Shown: piece after piece, positions 12,084 through 23,589 of the stretch
Layout: the number at the start of each line of letters is the position of its first letter
How positions within the stretch are numbered: position 1 is the stretch's first letter
NCBI GenBank assembly: GCA_030062745.1
Contig: CP099846.1
Location: 26,309,201-26,373,200, forward strand
Reading direction: 5' to 3'
Length of the DNA stretch: 64,000 bases
DNA from: Capitulum mitella
Lineage: Eukaryota > Arthropoda > Thecostraca > Pollicipedomorpha > Pollicipedidae
Notes under the pieces: generated by a model
Seen by the model: only the letters and a program-made list of their open reading frames with translations
What the model was told of the DNA's origin: nothing
The model's database searches: none
Position numbers and translations under genes: made by a program

Positions 12084-13877
12084 CGGGTCATCCTGCAGTA
12101 GCGTGGCTGAAGATTTCCGAAAATTATTGGGGAGTTGAATGAGATTTCATGCCATTTTTGCAGCCATCATCATACGCCTAATGTTGAAACCTCTGAAAAG
12201 CAGGCGGTCGCCCTCCCTCTTCCCCCCCCCCGATCTTTAGCCAAATCTAAGATTCGGCCCAGCGACACATTGGCGTCAGCCTGAGGCGGGGTAACGGGGC
12301 GCGTGCAGCGACACCCGCTCCTCACCTGCCGAGTCGGCGCGCGTCGGCGGACGGTCCGCGATGAGGGGCGGCCGCTCGCGCAGCCCCATGGTGGCTCACT
12401 GGCGGGCGGGCGGGCGCGCGCGCCGTCCTGCGCCACCGCCGCCGCCGCCGCCCGGCTGCAGACGCGCCGCGCCGCGCGCAGAGAAAACGCGGCCAGAGCG
12501 GCCGCCGGCGGGCGGCCGGCACGAGCGGCTGCGTGCCGGTGCTGACCTGGCCCCGGCCGCGGCCCGGCCCGATAATCGCGGCCGCCGCCGGGCAGTCTGG
12601 CGCGCCTCCCGAGGTCGGCGGAGCACGCTCGAGGTCCGCAGAGGTCTGTGGAGGTGTGTAGGGGACTGTAGAAGTGTGTAGGGAACAATAGGATGTAGGA
12701 GACTGCAGGGGTCAAAAGGTGTGTGGAGGTTTGACGATCCGCTTCGGATGTTGTGTCAGTGTGTTGAGGTCCACAAGGTCCGTGTAGATCCTTGGACTTG
12801 TTGGGGGATTTCAGAGGTGTAACGTCAGCCCGGTTCTTGAAAATCCGTGCCCCTGGGCCGACGAATCGGCGGGTCAGTGTCTCGAGACGATCCGCGATCG
12901 CTGTCGGCCCGTGGAGCGCGGAAAACTCACGTCCGTCGTGATCTTGTGAAGTGGCTGGGCCCCGAGGCTCCCGTCCGCTGGTGCCGGTCGGTGGAGGTCT
13001 GGTGGTCCGTGCGTGCTGCCGTCGGCCTGTCAAGCTCCGCCGTCGCACTGGCCTTTAAAGGTGTCGCACGTGGCGGTCCTCGCGCCGGTCGCCACGCTGT
13101 CACTGTGTCGGCTGCAGGGGCGCGCGCGTCCGCCAAGTCCGCCCGCCGCCCACCGGCGCCAGCTGACTTTACGAGCGGCGCTGCGAGCTGCGGGGCCCGC
13201 CTCCGCCGCCGCCGCCGCTGGGCACGGCGTTAAGCCCCGGCGTCACGTCGGGCAGGATTCCGATCCTCCGCGACCCGCGACGGCGCGGCCGCCGCTCCGC
13301 CGGGAAAGCCCGCGTCAGCGCGCGCCGCCCCTGCGGCCGGGGCGGCCGCCTGGCCGGCCGTGGGCGGCGTCCGGGAGCCGCTGACGTCGGCGCCGCCCGA
13401 GATGGGCCAGTGACGTCACGGCGGGTCGGACTGCCGATTCTGGCGGCCTCCAGCCGGCCCGGCGCCGGCCGGCTCGTTGATGAGCCCGCGACGGATGCCG
13501 GGCCGCGCGCTGCTGCGTGCCGGGCGGCCGAGCAGGCGGCGGCGGCGACGACGGCGGCGCGGGCGTGACGTGGAATTCCGCCGCCCGGCGAGCGCCGCCA
13601 CGCGGGCCGCGCCTCGCGGCTCCCGTCCGGGGGAACGTGACTTCCTTATTGGCCATCGGCTGAATTACGTGCCCGGCGCCGGATAACGTGCACTCTTGAC
13701 GACTGCTGATGTTGAAACCGACCAATGCCCTGCCGGCCGCGCCGCATCGCGAATAACAAAGCGTCGGCGTCTGGGATTAGGCCGTAAACAGCAGTGTTTT
13801 GCGGCCGGTGGAATGTGAGCTGCGGGTTTCGCGGCGGCCCTAACTGGTGTCGGTTCACAGCGCCAGCGGCACCCGGC

Positions 13878-14565
13878 ATGGAGGGCGGAGGATTGGGCAG
13901 CACTCTCCCACCGGAGGACCGTCCTCGTGCTGCCGAGGACGACCGGCAGCTGCCGGCGAGGGTTGACGGAGAATGCATCCTGGAGGTGGAGTGTGAACCG
14001 CCAGAGGACTGCCAGCTGTCAGTAGACAAGGTGTATGAGCCGATTGGAAAGGATTGCGGCGAGTCTGTTATGGAGGATGACTGTGTGCCCCTGGAGGAAT
14101 GGGAACCGTGGGAGGACGTTTGTGAACCGGCCGGAAGCGATCGCAGTGAGTCCGCGGCGAAGGACGACCGTGAACCGTCTGCAGAGGACGCCCATGAACC
14201 GCCCAGAAACGACCGCAGTGAGTCCGTCATGGAAGAAGACCATGAACCGGCTGCAGAGGACGACCGTGAACCGCCTGAAGACGACGGCCGTGAACCGTCT
14301 GCAGGCGACGACCGTGAACCGTCTGCAGACGACCGCGAGCTGCCGTCGGAGGACGCCTGCGGGCGGCGGGGTGGCCGGATCGCGGTGGAGGTGGCCGGCC
14401 GCTGCGGCTACGTGTGGAGCGCGGCGGCTGCGCTGCGGCTGCGGCGCCGCCACGGCGTGCCCGGCCACCTGAGCGGCGGTCTGCCGCGCGCGCCGCGCCA
14501 GCCCGCCCAGCTGGGCCTGCCGCTGGCGCTGCTGCCGGAGGAGCTGGCGCTGCTTCACCGGCAAG
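13878..14565 (+). CDS. TSEN34: TSEN34 exon 1 (acidic repeat region and N-terminal domain)
   Basis: Begins MEGGGLGSTLPPEDR, passes through a Glu/Asp/Pro-rich repeat region, then the conserved Sen34 N-terminal domain ending ALLHRQ. The donor is AAG|GTACGG at 14566, phase 1. Confidence 0.88.
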
Positions 14566-16070
14566 GTACGGCGCCGCCCTGTCGGCCGGTCGGCTCCGGG
14601 CGGGGTGGGGGAGGGGCGTGGGTAGGCATGTCCGTGAGGGGTCTCATCTTTTCGCGAAGTCGCCGAGACCTTGGTTATTCGTCAGCGCTCGATTGTGGAC
14701 GGCATGGATGTAATCTGTGCGGGGCTGTGGGAGACATATCTCCCGCAGTTTTCCAGAACAGGTGAGTTGCCCCCCCCCCCCGTAATTTTTATGGTACCAA
14801 AAAGGGATTCTCCACTGGCGACACAGTTTGGACTTTGAAATCCAATAAAAGGGATTTCAACCGTAGTTTGTCATGCAACCCCCGGAAAATGATTTCTATC
14901 CCGCCCCACCTATTCTTGGTGGATTGTAGTCGGCTTACCCCCTGAGTTTCTGAACCGTGGATACACCGTGTGGGGCAGAGGACATGACAACATGACGGAG
15001 AACATCAGGTCGGCTTCTGCAGTCCTGCGAACAGATGCAGTGGTGATCTGTCTCACAGCTCCTTGGCTGTTCCCGCAGCGTGAAGTCCTTGAGCCTGTTG
15101 TGGTAGCAGATCGCGTGCAGTGCTGATGTGCATCTCTACGGTTCGATTTGGCCGGTGGAACTGTCTGGAAGTTTTTCCGTCGGTGGGCGGCGTGTGATGT
15201 GGTTTCCGCTGGGGCCTGATTTCCTGTCGGCGATAAGACGTCTGTTCTGGGATGGGCGGGAAGGTTTGCGTTTCCGGGCCGCAGTCCGACGAAATGTTTA
15301 TTGTACGCTCGATTTGTTCACTGCGTGTGCGATTTTCAGGCATTTGTGACCTGGTGACGTACCCGGAGCTGCTCGAGCCGCGGTCGGAGGCGCAGCGGCG
15401 CCTGCTGGACGAGCTGGAGCGGCGCAGCGTCGAGGCGCAACAGCGGCTCATGGTGGTGGCGCGCCACAAACAACTGCTGGAGCGCGCCGACCAGATCGCC
15501 GACGGCAAGTGGCGGAAGCTGGAACGGCAGCGCGCCGCCGGCCGCGCCGTGGAGCCGGCCAGCCGCGACCAGTTACGCTTCGAGTTCATCGAGCGGCTGC
15601 GCGCCGACGTGCGGCCGCCGTCGGCCGCCGGCTGCTACCTGCAGCTGTTCGGCGCGCACCCGCTGCCGGCGGCGGCGGCGGCGGCGCGGCCGGCGCCGGC
15701 GCGCTCGCCGCTGGAGCGCGCGCGCCGCGCCGTGTACGCGGACCTCTGGCGGCGCGGCTACGCGCTCACCGACGGCCTCAAGTTCGGCGGCGACTTCCTG
15801 GCGTACGAAGGCGACCCGCTGGTGCACCACGCGGCGCTGGTGGTGCGCTGTGTGGCGCGGCCGCCGCACGCGCGCGACGTGGCCGGCCTGCAGCGGTTGG
15901 CGCGCGGCTGCGGCAAGACGCTGCTGCTCAGCGGCGTGGACGCGCGCGGCCGGCCGTGGCACCGGCCCGTCAGCCGCGCGCCCGTCCGTCTCCGGCCGCT
16001 GCTGCGGCGCCGCGCCCCGCCGGAGGACGCCCCGCCACCGGGGCTAGCCGTCGAGACCGACGCCGCGTAG
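13878..16070 (+). CDS. TSEN34: tRNA-splicing endonuclease catalytic subunit TSEN34 (Sen34)
   Basis: Two exons, 13878-14565 and 15340-16070, join in phase 1 (a Gly codon split G|GC) to give 472 residues. TSEN34 cuts the 3' splice site of intron-containing pre-tRNAs in the nuclear TSEN2/15/34/54 complex. Seen: the N-terminal domain from about residue 165 (IAVEVAGRCGYVWSAAA, then GLPLALLPEELALLH) and the C-terminal nuclease fold with YADLWRRGYALTDGLKFGGD. The catalytic triad is Tyr385 (LAYEGDP), His393 (eight residues later, as in the family) and Lys422 (CGKTLLL). The start ATG at 13878 has a good context (ggcATGg). Odd: about 165 acidic, repetitive residues precede the conserved domain, and the middle is rich in Ala and Arg. 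Family members usually begin almost at the conserved domain, so the true 5' end may differ. Confidence 0.93.
14150..14350 (+). repeat. Coding 21-nt minisatellite in TSEN34
   Basis: A degenerate unit of about 21 nt, close to gacgaccgtgaaccgtctgca, recurs and encodes variations of DDREPSA. It lies entirely in the N-terminal extension and keeps the reading frame. Confidence 0.75.
15340..16070 (+). CDS. TSEN34: TSEN34 exon 2 (nuclease domain, stop)
   Basis: Acceptor gattttcag at 15331-15339, then ICDLVTYPELLEPRSEAQRR, a charged helical linker, and the endonuclease domain with Tyr, His and Lys in order. The stop TAG is 16068-16070. Alanine runs near 15670 are GC-rich coding microsatellite. Confidence 0.93.
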
Positions 16071-18079
16071 GCCGGCTCGGCGCCGGCGGCTGGCGGGGAG
16101 GCCTGCCGCGCATTGCCGCGCCGCCCGCGAATGGCTGCGATCCGCCGGACGGTGGTGGCCGGCCGGCGCACGACATGACCGGTTTCGGGAGCGGTGACGC
16201 GCGCCGCGCCGAATTATGCGCCCGCGACGCTCTCTTACGTGGGCGGCGGCGGATCCGGCCCGGCGGCGTAATCGCGGCGCGGCGCGCGGCCGCCGCCGGG
16301 CGTCCGGCCGCGGCCCGGGACGGACACGCGAGGCGCCGATCAGGCCGGCGGCGGCCGGAACTGGAGCTGCGCCACTCAGGACCGGCCCGGACCGGCGGCC
16401 GCGCGCCGCGCTAAACGGCCACCCGCGGGTTTCGGGAACGGCCGTTACGTCAGGACTGTGACGTGCGCGCCCGCGGCGGTTGGACGCGCGCCAGGGGCGC
16501 CGGGGTCCGGCCTGTCGGCGGCTCGAGCGAAGGGCCGCGACGAGGCGAGGTGAGCGGCGTCCCCGGCACAATCGCACTGGTCCTGGTCGAGGTCAGTCGG
16601 ATCGCGACCATTGCTATACTACAGTCCGCTACCGAGCGAAACTCATTGAGCCGGCGTGGAGGCGCGATGAACGTGCCGGGGGATGAAGTGTATGCTTGGC
16701 TGCCGGCGCGCCGCACCGCCCCAAGGAGCGGCTAAAATGGCGATAGATTGGCCATGTCGGTACTCGGTGGTCGGGTGGGATCAGGGTCAAGGTGGTCTGG
16801 TCGCTGGGGCGGGGCGGATGTGCCAAATTGCAGCAGGCGAAGCGCAGCGCCCCGATGCATTGTGAAAGTAATACAGTTGGCTTTACTCCAGCAGACGCCG
16901 GCGTGTTTGCGCAATATTGAAGCGATTCTGGGTGGATTTTCTCGGGCGCCAAAAGTGGCCTCCTGTAGTTTACCTGTGAGCTTCACGGCGCGGACGGCAG
17001 TGAATCATGTCGCGGTCGGGAGAGCGGCCGGTGCGGTTTCTGGCAACTCGCTTGCCCATAGCGCCAGGAAGCGGGCTCTGCGCACCTCCGCGGCCCTCCA
17101 ACTCAGAGTTCCCAAGCCCCCCGAAAATAGCAAAGCACGTTGTGTGGGGATTCGGTTAGATCTTGGTCGCGAGGAGTCTAAAAAAACAAACATTTACAGT
17201 GCGGTTAGGCGATTCCCGTAAAAAAAGTCCTGTTCGGTTCTGAAGGCGAAAAACGCGCATTGATCACAGATCAAACTGAAAATGCCGAATCGCATCAACC
17301 AGACACATTAAAACTTGCACTGATAACAGCCTTTCTGTGTGATGTGGTTCTTGCTGCTTATGCGAAGAAGTCTTGTAACAATGAAAATGTTTCTGATGCA
17401 CCTGCACCAGGCATCGCGTTGGCGTTCTCATTCTGTCATCCGAGGAAAAGCTGGCGAAGAATCTAGATCCGACCTGAACCGCCTCCGCCGGCCGAGCCAG
17501 ATCCACGGATCCGCTGTTCTGTCCCGTTAGATTCAACACGGCGTCGCTCTTCGCCCGAAGTGTGGGAGCGAGAAGGGGCTGCGAGCTTAACCTTCATTCC
17601 CGCACGTCCCGCATTACGCTCATGGCGGCATGTTGCATGGAGGGAATTGCTTCAAAACCCGCCAGTGCCCCTCCCTCCCAGCCATTTCCTCGACCCTTTC
17701 GCCTATTTCTGCCATGTCGGAACGAGCCAGCCGCCGTCCCGTCGTGCGTTCGGGGGTCATTGGCGTAGGCAGAGTGTCCATCGGGCCCGGAAGCGGTATT
17801 TTTTCGGCCACGCCGGCGGAACGGCGGCAGTCCGGCGCTGGTCGACTGGGGCCGTGGGCGGCCGCACGCGAGCCAGCGCCGCGGTCGGTAATCGACATGT
17901 CGTTTCCCCGGCGGTAACGGCCTGCCAGGGACCTCTGTTGCTGGCGGCGGCCACGTTGCCCGGGAGGAAAGACTCGGGACGTAAACAAACGTCGCCAAGC
18001 GGTGGCGACCCGAAGGCCCTCAGTTGCGCGGCTGGCCCACCATCCTACGCCACCCCGCCCGGCTTGCGCGCTGGTGACC
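16071..18079. other. Intergenic region between TSEN34 and the PAN-domain gene
   Basis: GC- and CpG-rich to about 16700, then mixed composition. I see no recognisable coding segment, RNA gene or repeat family. Long ORFs on both strands lack family motifs and overlap each other. It should hold the TSEN34 3' end and the promoter of the next gene, but no clear poly(A) signal or TATA box stands out. Confidence 0.45.
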
Positions 18080-19588
18080 ATGTCCTGCCCCGGCGCCGCC
18101 ACCCTAGTCCTGGGGGTCCTTCTGGCCCGGCTCGGCGCCGCCGAGTGCAAGTACGCCAGCGGCGTGCACCGCGTCGGCAAGCGGCTGGTGGACCAGCCGG
18201 CCATCGAGGAGCACCTCGTCTCGGACGTCGATCAGTGCCTGGCCAGGTGCGAGGGGGCGAGCGAGTGCCGTGCCTTCAACTACGGCTCCCTGTCGTCCGC
18301 CGCCAACTGCCAGCTGCTGGCTGAGCGAGCCTGTCAGCGCCACATCCTGGTGAGCGAGCCCGGAGTGGACTACTACGACGTCAGTGACCATCCCAGCCGG
18401 CTCGTCGAGATGCAGCAGCTGTACTGGGGGGACCCGGTCTGCACGGAGCAGGGCTACTGCTCGGAGACGTGCTTGGCGCGGGAGGAGTACGACTTCTGCG
18501 CCGGCGACGCACACTGCTACTCGCCAACGCTGGCGCCGCCGGGAAGCTTCACCTGCCAGTCCAACTTCTGCCAGCTCAGCGACGACTTCTGGCAGGTCGG
18601 CATCGGCTTCGCGCTGCCAAGGAACCTCCCGTGGTACGCCAGCAACATATTCTGGAGCTACAAGAAGCTGAAGCCGGGCAGGTGCGCGCTGAGCGTGAGC
18701 CTGAGGATCGGCAGCGGCGTCAAGGTGCTCCTCACCGCTGCGCACGTCGACCAGCTGGCAGCGACTCGCCTTACGTTCGCCGTGGCGCTGACGACCACAG
18801 ACCTGTACTACTACGACCAGATGGGCACGCACCACGCGCTGGTCACCGGAGCCAACACGGTCGGCATGGTCAGTGCCGACTCCGACAGCGAGCTGCGGGT
18901 GTCCTGGTGCGGCGGCCAGATGGATATCGGGCCCCCCTCGAACCCGCGCCTGGTCACCGGCAGTATGCAGCTCACCCAAAGCATGGAGTATTTCAAGGTG
19001 ATGAGCAGCGAGAACGAGCCCGCTTGGCTGACGGTGGGCTTCGGACTCGCCGACAGCTGGCTGTTCGACGTCGAGGGGACGGGGCCGGATCCCGTCTTCG
19101 TCGTCGGCGAGGGCTCGAACGTCAACAAGTACATCGCGCCCGCGACCGACCTGACCGTCACGTACGACTGCATGGCCCCACTGGACTGCAATGTCTTTCT
19201 GGCCGGACCTGGCCCCGAGATTATCGTGATCTGCGTCGGCTGCGCGGGCAACACGAGATCTGACCTGGGATACTGGTCCAAGGAAACGGGCCATACTTCC
19301 TGGGCCGCGCCCTTCGACACCGGCCCCGTCCTCAGCGAGAGCTCGTACAACACGTTCTCAGTGCGCTACAACAACGGCTCGATATCCGTCTTCATGAACG
19401 CCCAGCGCGAGGCCATTTTCAGCGTGGTGGCGGCGAGGCCGGTCCTGCCGCACGTCAACTGGATCGGCGTCGGCGGCTGTTGCAGCAAGAAGTGGGTCAA
19501 ACTCGCCAAGTACGACCCGCAGTGGAGGACGGACACCTGGCGCACCCAGGGGATCGGCTTCTCCAACCAGGACGGAAGCGACGCTTGA
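18080..19588 (+). CDS. Secreted PAN/apple-domain protein with FAMeT-like beta modules (intronless)
   Basis: A single open frame of 502 residues from the ATG at 18080 to TGA at 19588. The frame stays open upstream to 18002, but without an earlier ATG. The protein begins with a signal peptide (hydrophobic core TLVLGVLLARLGA, cleavage probably near AAEC). Residues about 23-105 carry six cysteines spaced as in PAN/apple domains, with ECRAFNYGS and a final NCQLL. A short Cys-rich segment follows (CTEQGYCSETC), then two beta-rich regions. The second reads SSYNTFSVRYNNGSISVF and later VNWIGVGGCCSKKW, reminiscent of the farnesoic acid O-methyltransferase (Methyltransf_FA) domain, which despite its name is a binding or structural module in many arthropod extracellular proteins. 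That second assignment is tentative. No membrane span or GPI signal is visible, so extracellular secretion is inferred. The lack of introns contrasts with its neighbours. Confidence 0.8.
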   Translation: MSCPGAATLVLGVLLARLGAAECKYASGVHRVGKRLVDQPAIEEHLVSDVDQCLARCEGASECRAFNYGSLSSAANCQLLAERACQRHILVSEPGVDYYDVSDHPSRLVEMQQLYWGDPVCTEQGYCSETCLAREEYDFCAGDAHCYSPTLAPPGSFTCQSNFCQLSDDFWQVGIGFALPRNLPWYASNIFWSYKKLKPGRCALSVSLRIGSGVKVLLTAAHVDQLAATRLTFAVALTTTDLYYYDQMGTHHALVTGANTVGMVSADSDSELRVSWCGGQMDIGPPSNPRLVTGSMQLTQSMEYFKVMSSENEPAWLTVGFGLADSWLFDVEGTGPDPVFVVGEGSNVNKYIAPATDLTVTYDCMAPLDCNVFLAGPGPEIIVICVGCAGNTRSDLGYWSKETGHTSWAAPFDTGPVLSESSYNTFSVRYNNGSISVFMNAQREAIFSVVAARPVLPHVNWIGVGGCCSKKWVKLAKYDPQWRTDTWRTQGIGFSNQDGSDA

Positions 19589-19758
19589 GCCAGGTCGGGA
19601 CGTCATGTCGGACTCGACGCAAAGAATCGCCGTGGCTCGGACGCGAAGACTCGGCGTGCGCCGAGGTACAGTTTGGACATGGCCGGATCAGAAAATGACT
19701 GGGGAACGCAATTGAATGTTTGGTCCTTTTTGTGCCCAGTCCATGTCATTGGCGTGGT

Positions 19759-19764
19759 ATTAAA
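19759..19764 (+). terminator. Candidate poly(A) signal ATTAAA
   Basis: ATTAAA lies about 170 nt downstream of the PAN-domain gene stop codon. It is the commonest variant of AATAAA and the nearest plausible signal to that gene. Not supported by transcript data. Confidence 0.35.
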
Positions 19765-22700
19765 ATATCCTACAGGTGGGATGTCCACACTCAGCCCCAG
19801 GGCCTCGTCGAAGGCATTTTGACAGGGGAGCCAAGTCTTCAAGCCTGGTATCCGATTAGGGCCTGCCACCTACCAAGTCAAGTGGTGTAAAAATGACAAG
19901 AAAAATCTGCTTGTCATGTTATACGCGTCGCTGAAAAAAATGTTTGGAAGAGGCATTTTTGCGGTGACTTGGCACTTGAAGAAGAAATGTTACGTCCCCG
20001 CAGAAGACCCTTTATTTTATTATCTTCGAGCATCCCAACGCCCAGTCCCCCCCCCCCCAGTTGCCCAGTTTTGCCGTGATAGGGGCCGAGTGGGAGGGGG
20101 GAAGCTGGCGACTTCACCGCGGGGCCGAGTTCCTCCCCCTTCCCGTTAAGCGTGTCAGACGAGGCCCTGTCAGTCCCAAGGATGATTTGCTGGAAATCAT
20201 GGAGGCATGGCTCGCGGGAACCACAGTGACATAACATCCTTTTGTCCGACTAATCCAGTAATCATGCAGTCTATCCGTGATACGAATTCGGTCCGTACTT
20301 CAATCCTAGAAGTCGCACCGGTAACGTAGCAAGGTGTTTCGTACGGGGATCGGGTGCGTCCAGAGCGCCGGCTTACTCTGGGAGTCGTCTCCCCCCCCGT
20401 GCCCGCCCGAGGCCGTCACCCCTGGCAGACTGCACTGATATCTACGGAGCATCACCGCCGCCGTCACGTCACAGCTCGTCCGGGCCGGGGTCGGGCTGCG
20501 TGACGGGCGTGCTGTCAGTCTGCGATACCGGCTCCGGCACGCGGCCAGCGTCGGTGACGGCCCGGACGGGCTGTGACGTGGCGGCGGCGCCAGAGCCTCC
20601 CCTATTCCAACTCGCCGTCCCGTCGGCTGAAAACGACGTTCGAGCTGTGGATGTGGGCTCCGCCAGGAGAGGCGGATCCGAAACTCTCGAGAGTTCAAGT
20701 TCTTTTTTATTTTGAAATTGAATTCAAGAATCCAAGGGAATCTTATTAGTTGAATTTGCTTTGAGAGTGTAGGCCCATTCCAAGGCAGTGAGGCCCCTTG
20801 TTTCTTTTTTCTTCCGTGTTCTTCGCATATTTGCGTGGTACGATTTTAATTTTGCGCGTATAACAGGTTTATTGGCGCTCCAAGGTCTGCAAGGAAGGGA
20901 CGATGACATCATGATCTCATCGCTCTTCCTTTTGGATCCGCTCCTGTCCAGTAACGGGAACGTTCTTTCCGAAGTATCGCGTGTTGCACTTTACGCGTGG
21001 GTGAATAAATTAAACCTACATTGTATGTACATACCTTCCTTAGGCGTTGGCCGATAAAGGACCAGTCAGCTTTGAAGCGAAGCTGTGGTGCGGCATTTAA
21101 CAGCGCATGTTGTGCAAAGAAAGAACAGAATTAAAACTGAGGATTCCTCAGTCAGCCGTAGAGTTTCCTGGCACGAAGGGCCGCGAATTGTACAGTGACA
21201 CCGTATGGCGGCCCGACTGGATCCCTTGGACATGCGTGCCAGGAGCAGGGAAGATTGCGTGCATGTTTTTCTTATCATAGTGTGTCTTATAACTCCGGAG
21301 GAAAGTGCTCACTCGCATGAAATTCCCGATAATGACGAAACTTTCGATGGCTGTGTTCATTTCGGTGATTCTGAAGGAAATTATTTGCCTGAAAATACAT
21401 TTTTTTTTATGTTGAGACCGGCGTGCATCCATAGAATTTTTGGAGTGTGTACCGATTTCAATCGCCGCCAGACATGAAGCAGAACGTAGGGATTAGTTAT
21501 CGCCGAACTTTAATTTCATACACGAGGCAAATGCATTATGGGCGGCCAAGAGTAGAGACCGGATAATTGTTGGTGTTGCCAGTGTCACTTATGTGAAGTT
21601 CATTGTCTAAGTACTCCCAAAAAGCCCAAGTGAAATTAAGCCCATTCTGTACCTACCTACATCGCCATAGACCTAATGCTAAATTTCCGAATCATTGGCG
21701 TTGTGCTGGAGATCAGGACAGGAGATTCATGCACATTAGCACAGGAGATTCTACCGAACCGAACCTGCTCAGCCAAATTCACTCCGCCCGCTGGGACGGG
21801 GCACCCCGGAACCCGTGAGCTCACCAGGCGGTGAACACGACGCCCGGAAGTTGGCCAGCATCTCGCTCACGTAACCAGCTCAGTGGTCTCGGCGGCCAAT
21901 TACGGCTTAATGCCGGGGCCGGGCGGGCGTCAGCGGCCTCGCAAACGCCACTGACGGCGGCCGGCGGGCCGGCCGCGGGCTGCCGCTCCAGCTCTCCATT
22001 AATAACACCTGATTACCGCGCAGGCGAGAGGAGCCCCACCTCCCGGCGCCGGCCGGCGCTGGCCGGGCCGGCCCGACACGGCTGGTAACGCGGCCGACGC
22101 TACAGCGCGCCGGCCGGCCCGCCGCCGTGCTGACCGGCAGGCTGAAGCCCAGCTCGCGAGCGGCAGAAACGCGCGGCTCCGTGCGGCTCTGCCGCTCGAA
22201 CGGCGCCACCCGCCTCACGGCTGCAGGAACACACCGACCGGTGACGTTTCGTGACGCGCCAAACGTCTTCATTGGCCATTGGTGATCAGAGATCACGTTT
22301 GCCAATCAGCGATGCTGGGGGTGGAAGGCCTTTCCAGAGACAGATCCGCCTACACGTCCCGGCTATGCCCCTCAATAGCGCGGTGATCAGCGTTTTGAAC
22401 TCCGAATCAGACGACACCTGGTTCGAATTAAGAAATACCGCAGCACTTTCGAGGCTGCAACACATAGGTGGCTATCACCGTTACGAAGTATGACGTGTGT
22501 ATGACATAAGCACGTGACGTATGTATGACGAAACACATGGCGACCAGTCAGCTGCTGCAGAGTGGTCGCCCTGCCGTCGCGGCAACACCGCTCGTGTAAT
22601 CCGGCCTTTACACGAACGAGGCCGCTCGAGCCTTCGCGAAACCAGCCGCCAGCGCTGACGTCTGTTCGACGTAATACTGTGGACACTTCCGACTACCTGA

Positions 22701-23490
22701 CACGAGCACGGTATGCAGCTGTCCGATGGCGAGAGCCGGCGAATCACGAACTACAGGACATTTACCACAGTACCGACGTGGTCCCGTCCATCCCGCAGCC
22801 TGCTGCACAAGACGCCGGACGCGCGGTATAAAATATATTAGAATACATTACGTCAAAGGAACGGGTGCCGCAGGTTTCCGACAGTCTCTCTCATGAAAAT
22901 CGCCGACTAATAGAAACGCCGCTGAGCGTGGACAAGACCATGAGCGCAAACGAGAAGTCACAGAACACATTGTACTGGGGCGGTCTTAGCGAGATTCAAA
23001 AAAGACAACCTATAAAACCCGCGGAGCCGGGCGCCGGTCTCCTGGCCGGCTCGCTATGTACAGAAAATGCTGGAGCTACCTCGTCCTCGCCCGCGGGCGA
23101 ACAGGAACCGAACGCGCCGCCGGGCGGCCGACCGCCCGCCGGCCCGCGCGGCGGCAGAGTCGGCCGCGCCGGCCACCTGAACAAGCTGCCTCCTTCCACG
23201 TTATCGATGCCGCCGGGATCAGTCATGTTGTACACAGACGGCGTCACGCCCACGTCACTGGTCTACACTGCCGTCCCGCTCCGGTCCGCGCCCGGAGGCA
23301 CCACAGGCGTCCGGCCGCCGACGACACGCGCCGCGCGCTCGTAAGAAGTGTAAAAAAGCGTTAAAAATTCTCCGCGCAGGGGCTGCCTTTGGCACAAATA
23401 ATGACTGAAGAGCCGTGGCGGAGTATGTGCCGTGTGCCGCCCGGCGCGCGGGCGGCGCCTATGTACATGAAGTCGGGGTGCGCGCGGCCG
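19765..23490. other. Convergent intergenic region between the PAN-domain gene and the receptor
   Basis: Both flanking genes end into this stretch, so it should hold two 3' UTRs. It contains a C10 tract near 20049, a moderately AT-rich patch at 20700-21800 and GC-rich DNA at 21900-22250. A minus-strand AATAAA occurs near 20868 but is too far from the receptor stop to assign. No coding sequence, RNA gene or repeat family is recognised. Confidence 0.45.
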
Positions 23491-23589
23491 CTAGCACTGG
23501 AACTCGGAGGCCGTGATGGCGTTCAAGTCCTTCATCAGGCCCTCCAGGTTCGCCATCTCCTGCGTCAGCTCCTCCGAGCTGTACGACGG
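23491..23589 (-). CDS. fra: fra last exon: P3 motif and stop
   Basis: PSYSSEELTQEMANLEGLMK then DLNAITASEFQC and TAG (23493-23491). This is the P3 helix, the most conserved part of the receptor tail. Acceptor ccccgttccag, phase 0. Confidence 0.96.
   Translation of the reverse strand, partial: PSYSSEELTQEMANLEGLMKDLNAITASEFQC

Larger units (their letters stand above)
10200..13877. other. Intergenic region leading into a CpG-rich TSEN34 upstream region
   Basis: From about 12200 the DNA becomes extremely GC- and CpG-rich, like a CpG island over a promoter, continuing through TSEN34. A stretch at 12620-12735 repeats gaggt and gtgtgg motifs in degenerate form. The longest ORF here (minus strand, 13048-12170) is low-complexity Arg/Pro/Ala sequence and is not a credible gene. 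No other gene is recognised. Confidence 0.5.

Noticed and set aside
12170-13048. Minus-strand ORF of 292 codons upstream of TSEN34
   Set aside because: Low-complexity Arg/Ala/Pro sequence in CpG-rich DNA, no family motif, overlapping equally long ORFs on the other strand.
15509-16414. Plus-strand ORF of 301 codons overlapping TSEN34 exon 2
   Set aside because: Out-of-frame reading of the GC-rich TSEN34 exon; Arg/Ala-rich without motifs.
18104-19294. Minus-strand ORF of 396 codons opposite the PAN-domain gene
   Set aside because: Shadow of the strongly codon-biased plus-strand gene, which has a signal peptide, ordered cysteines and sensible composition.
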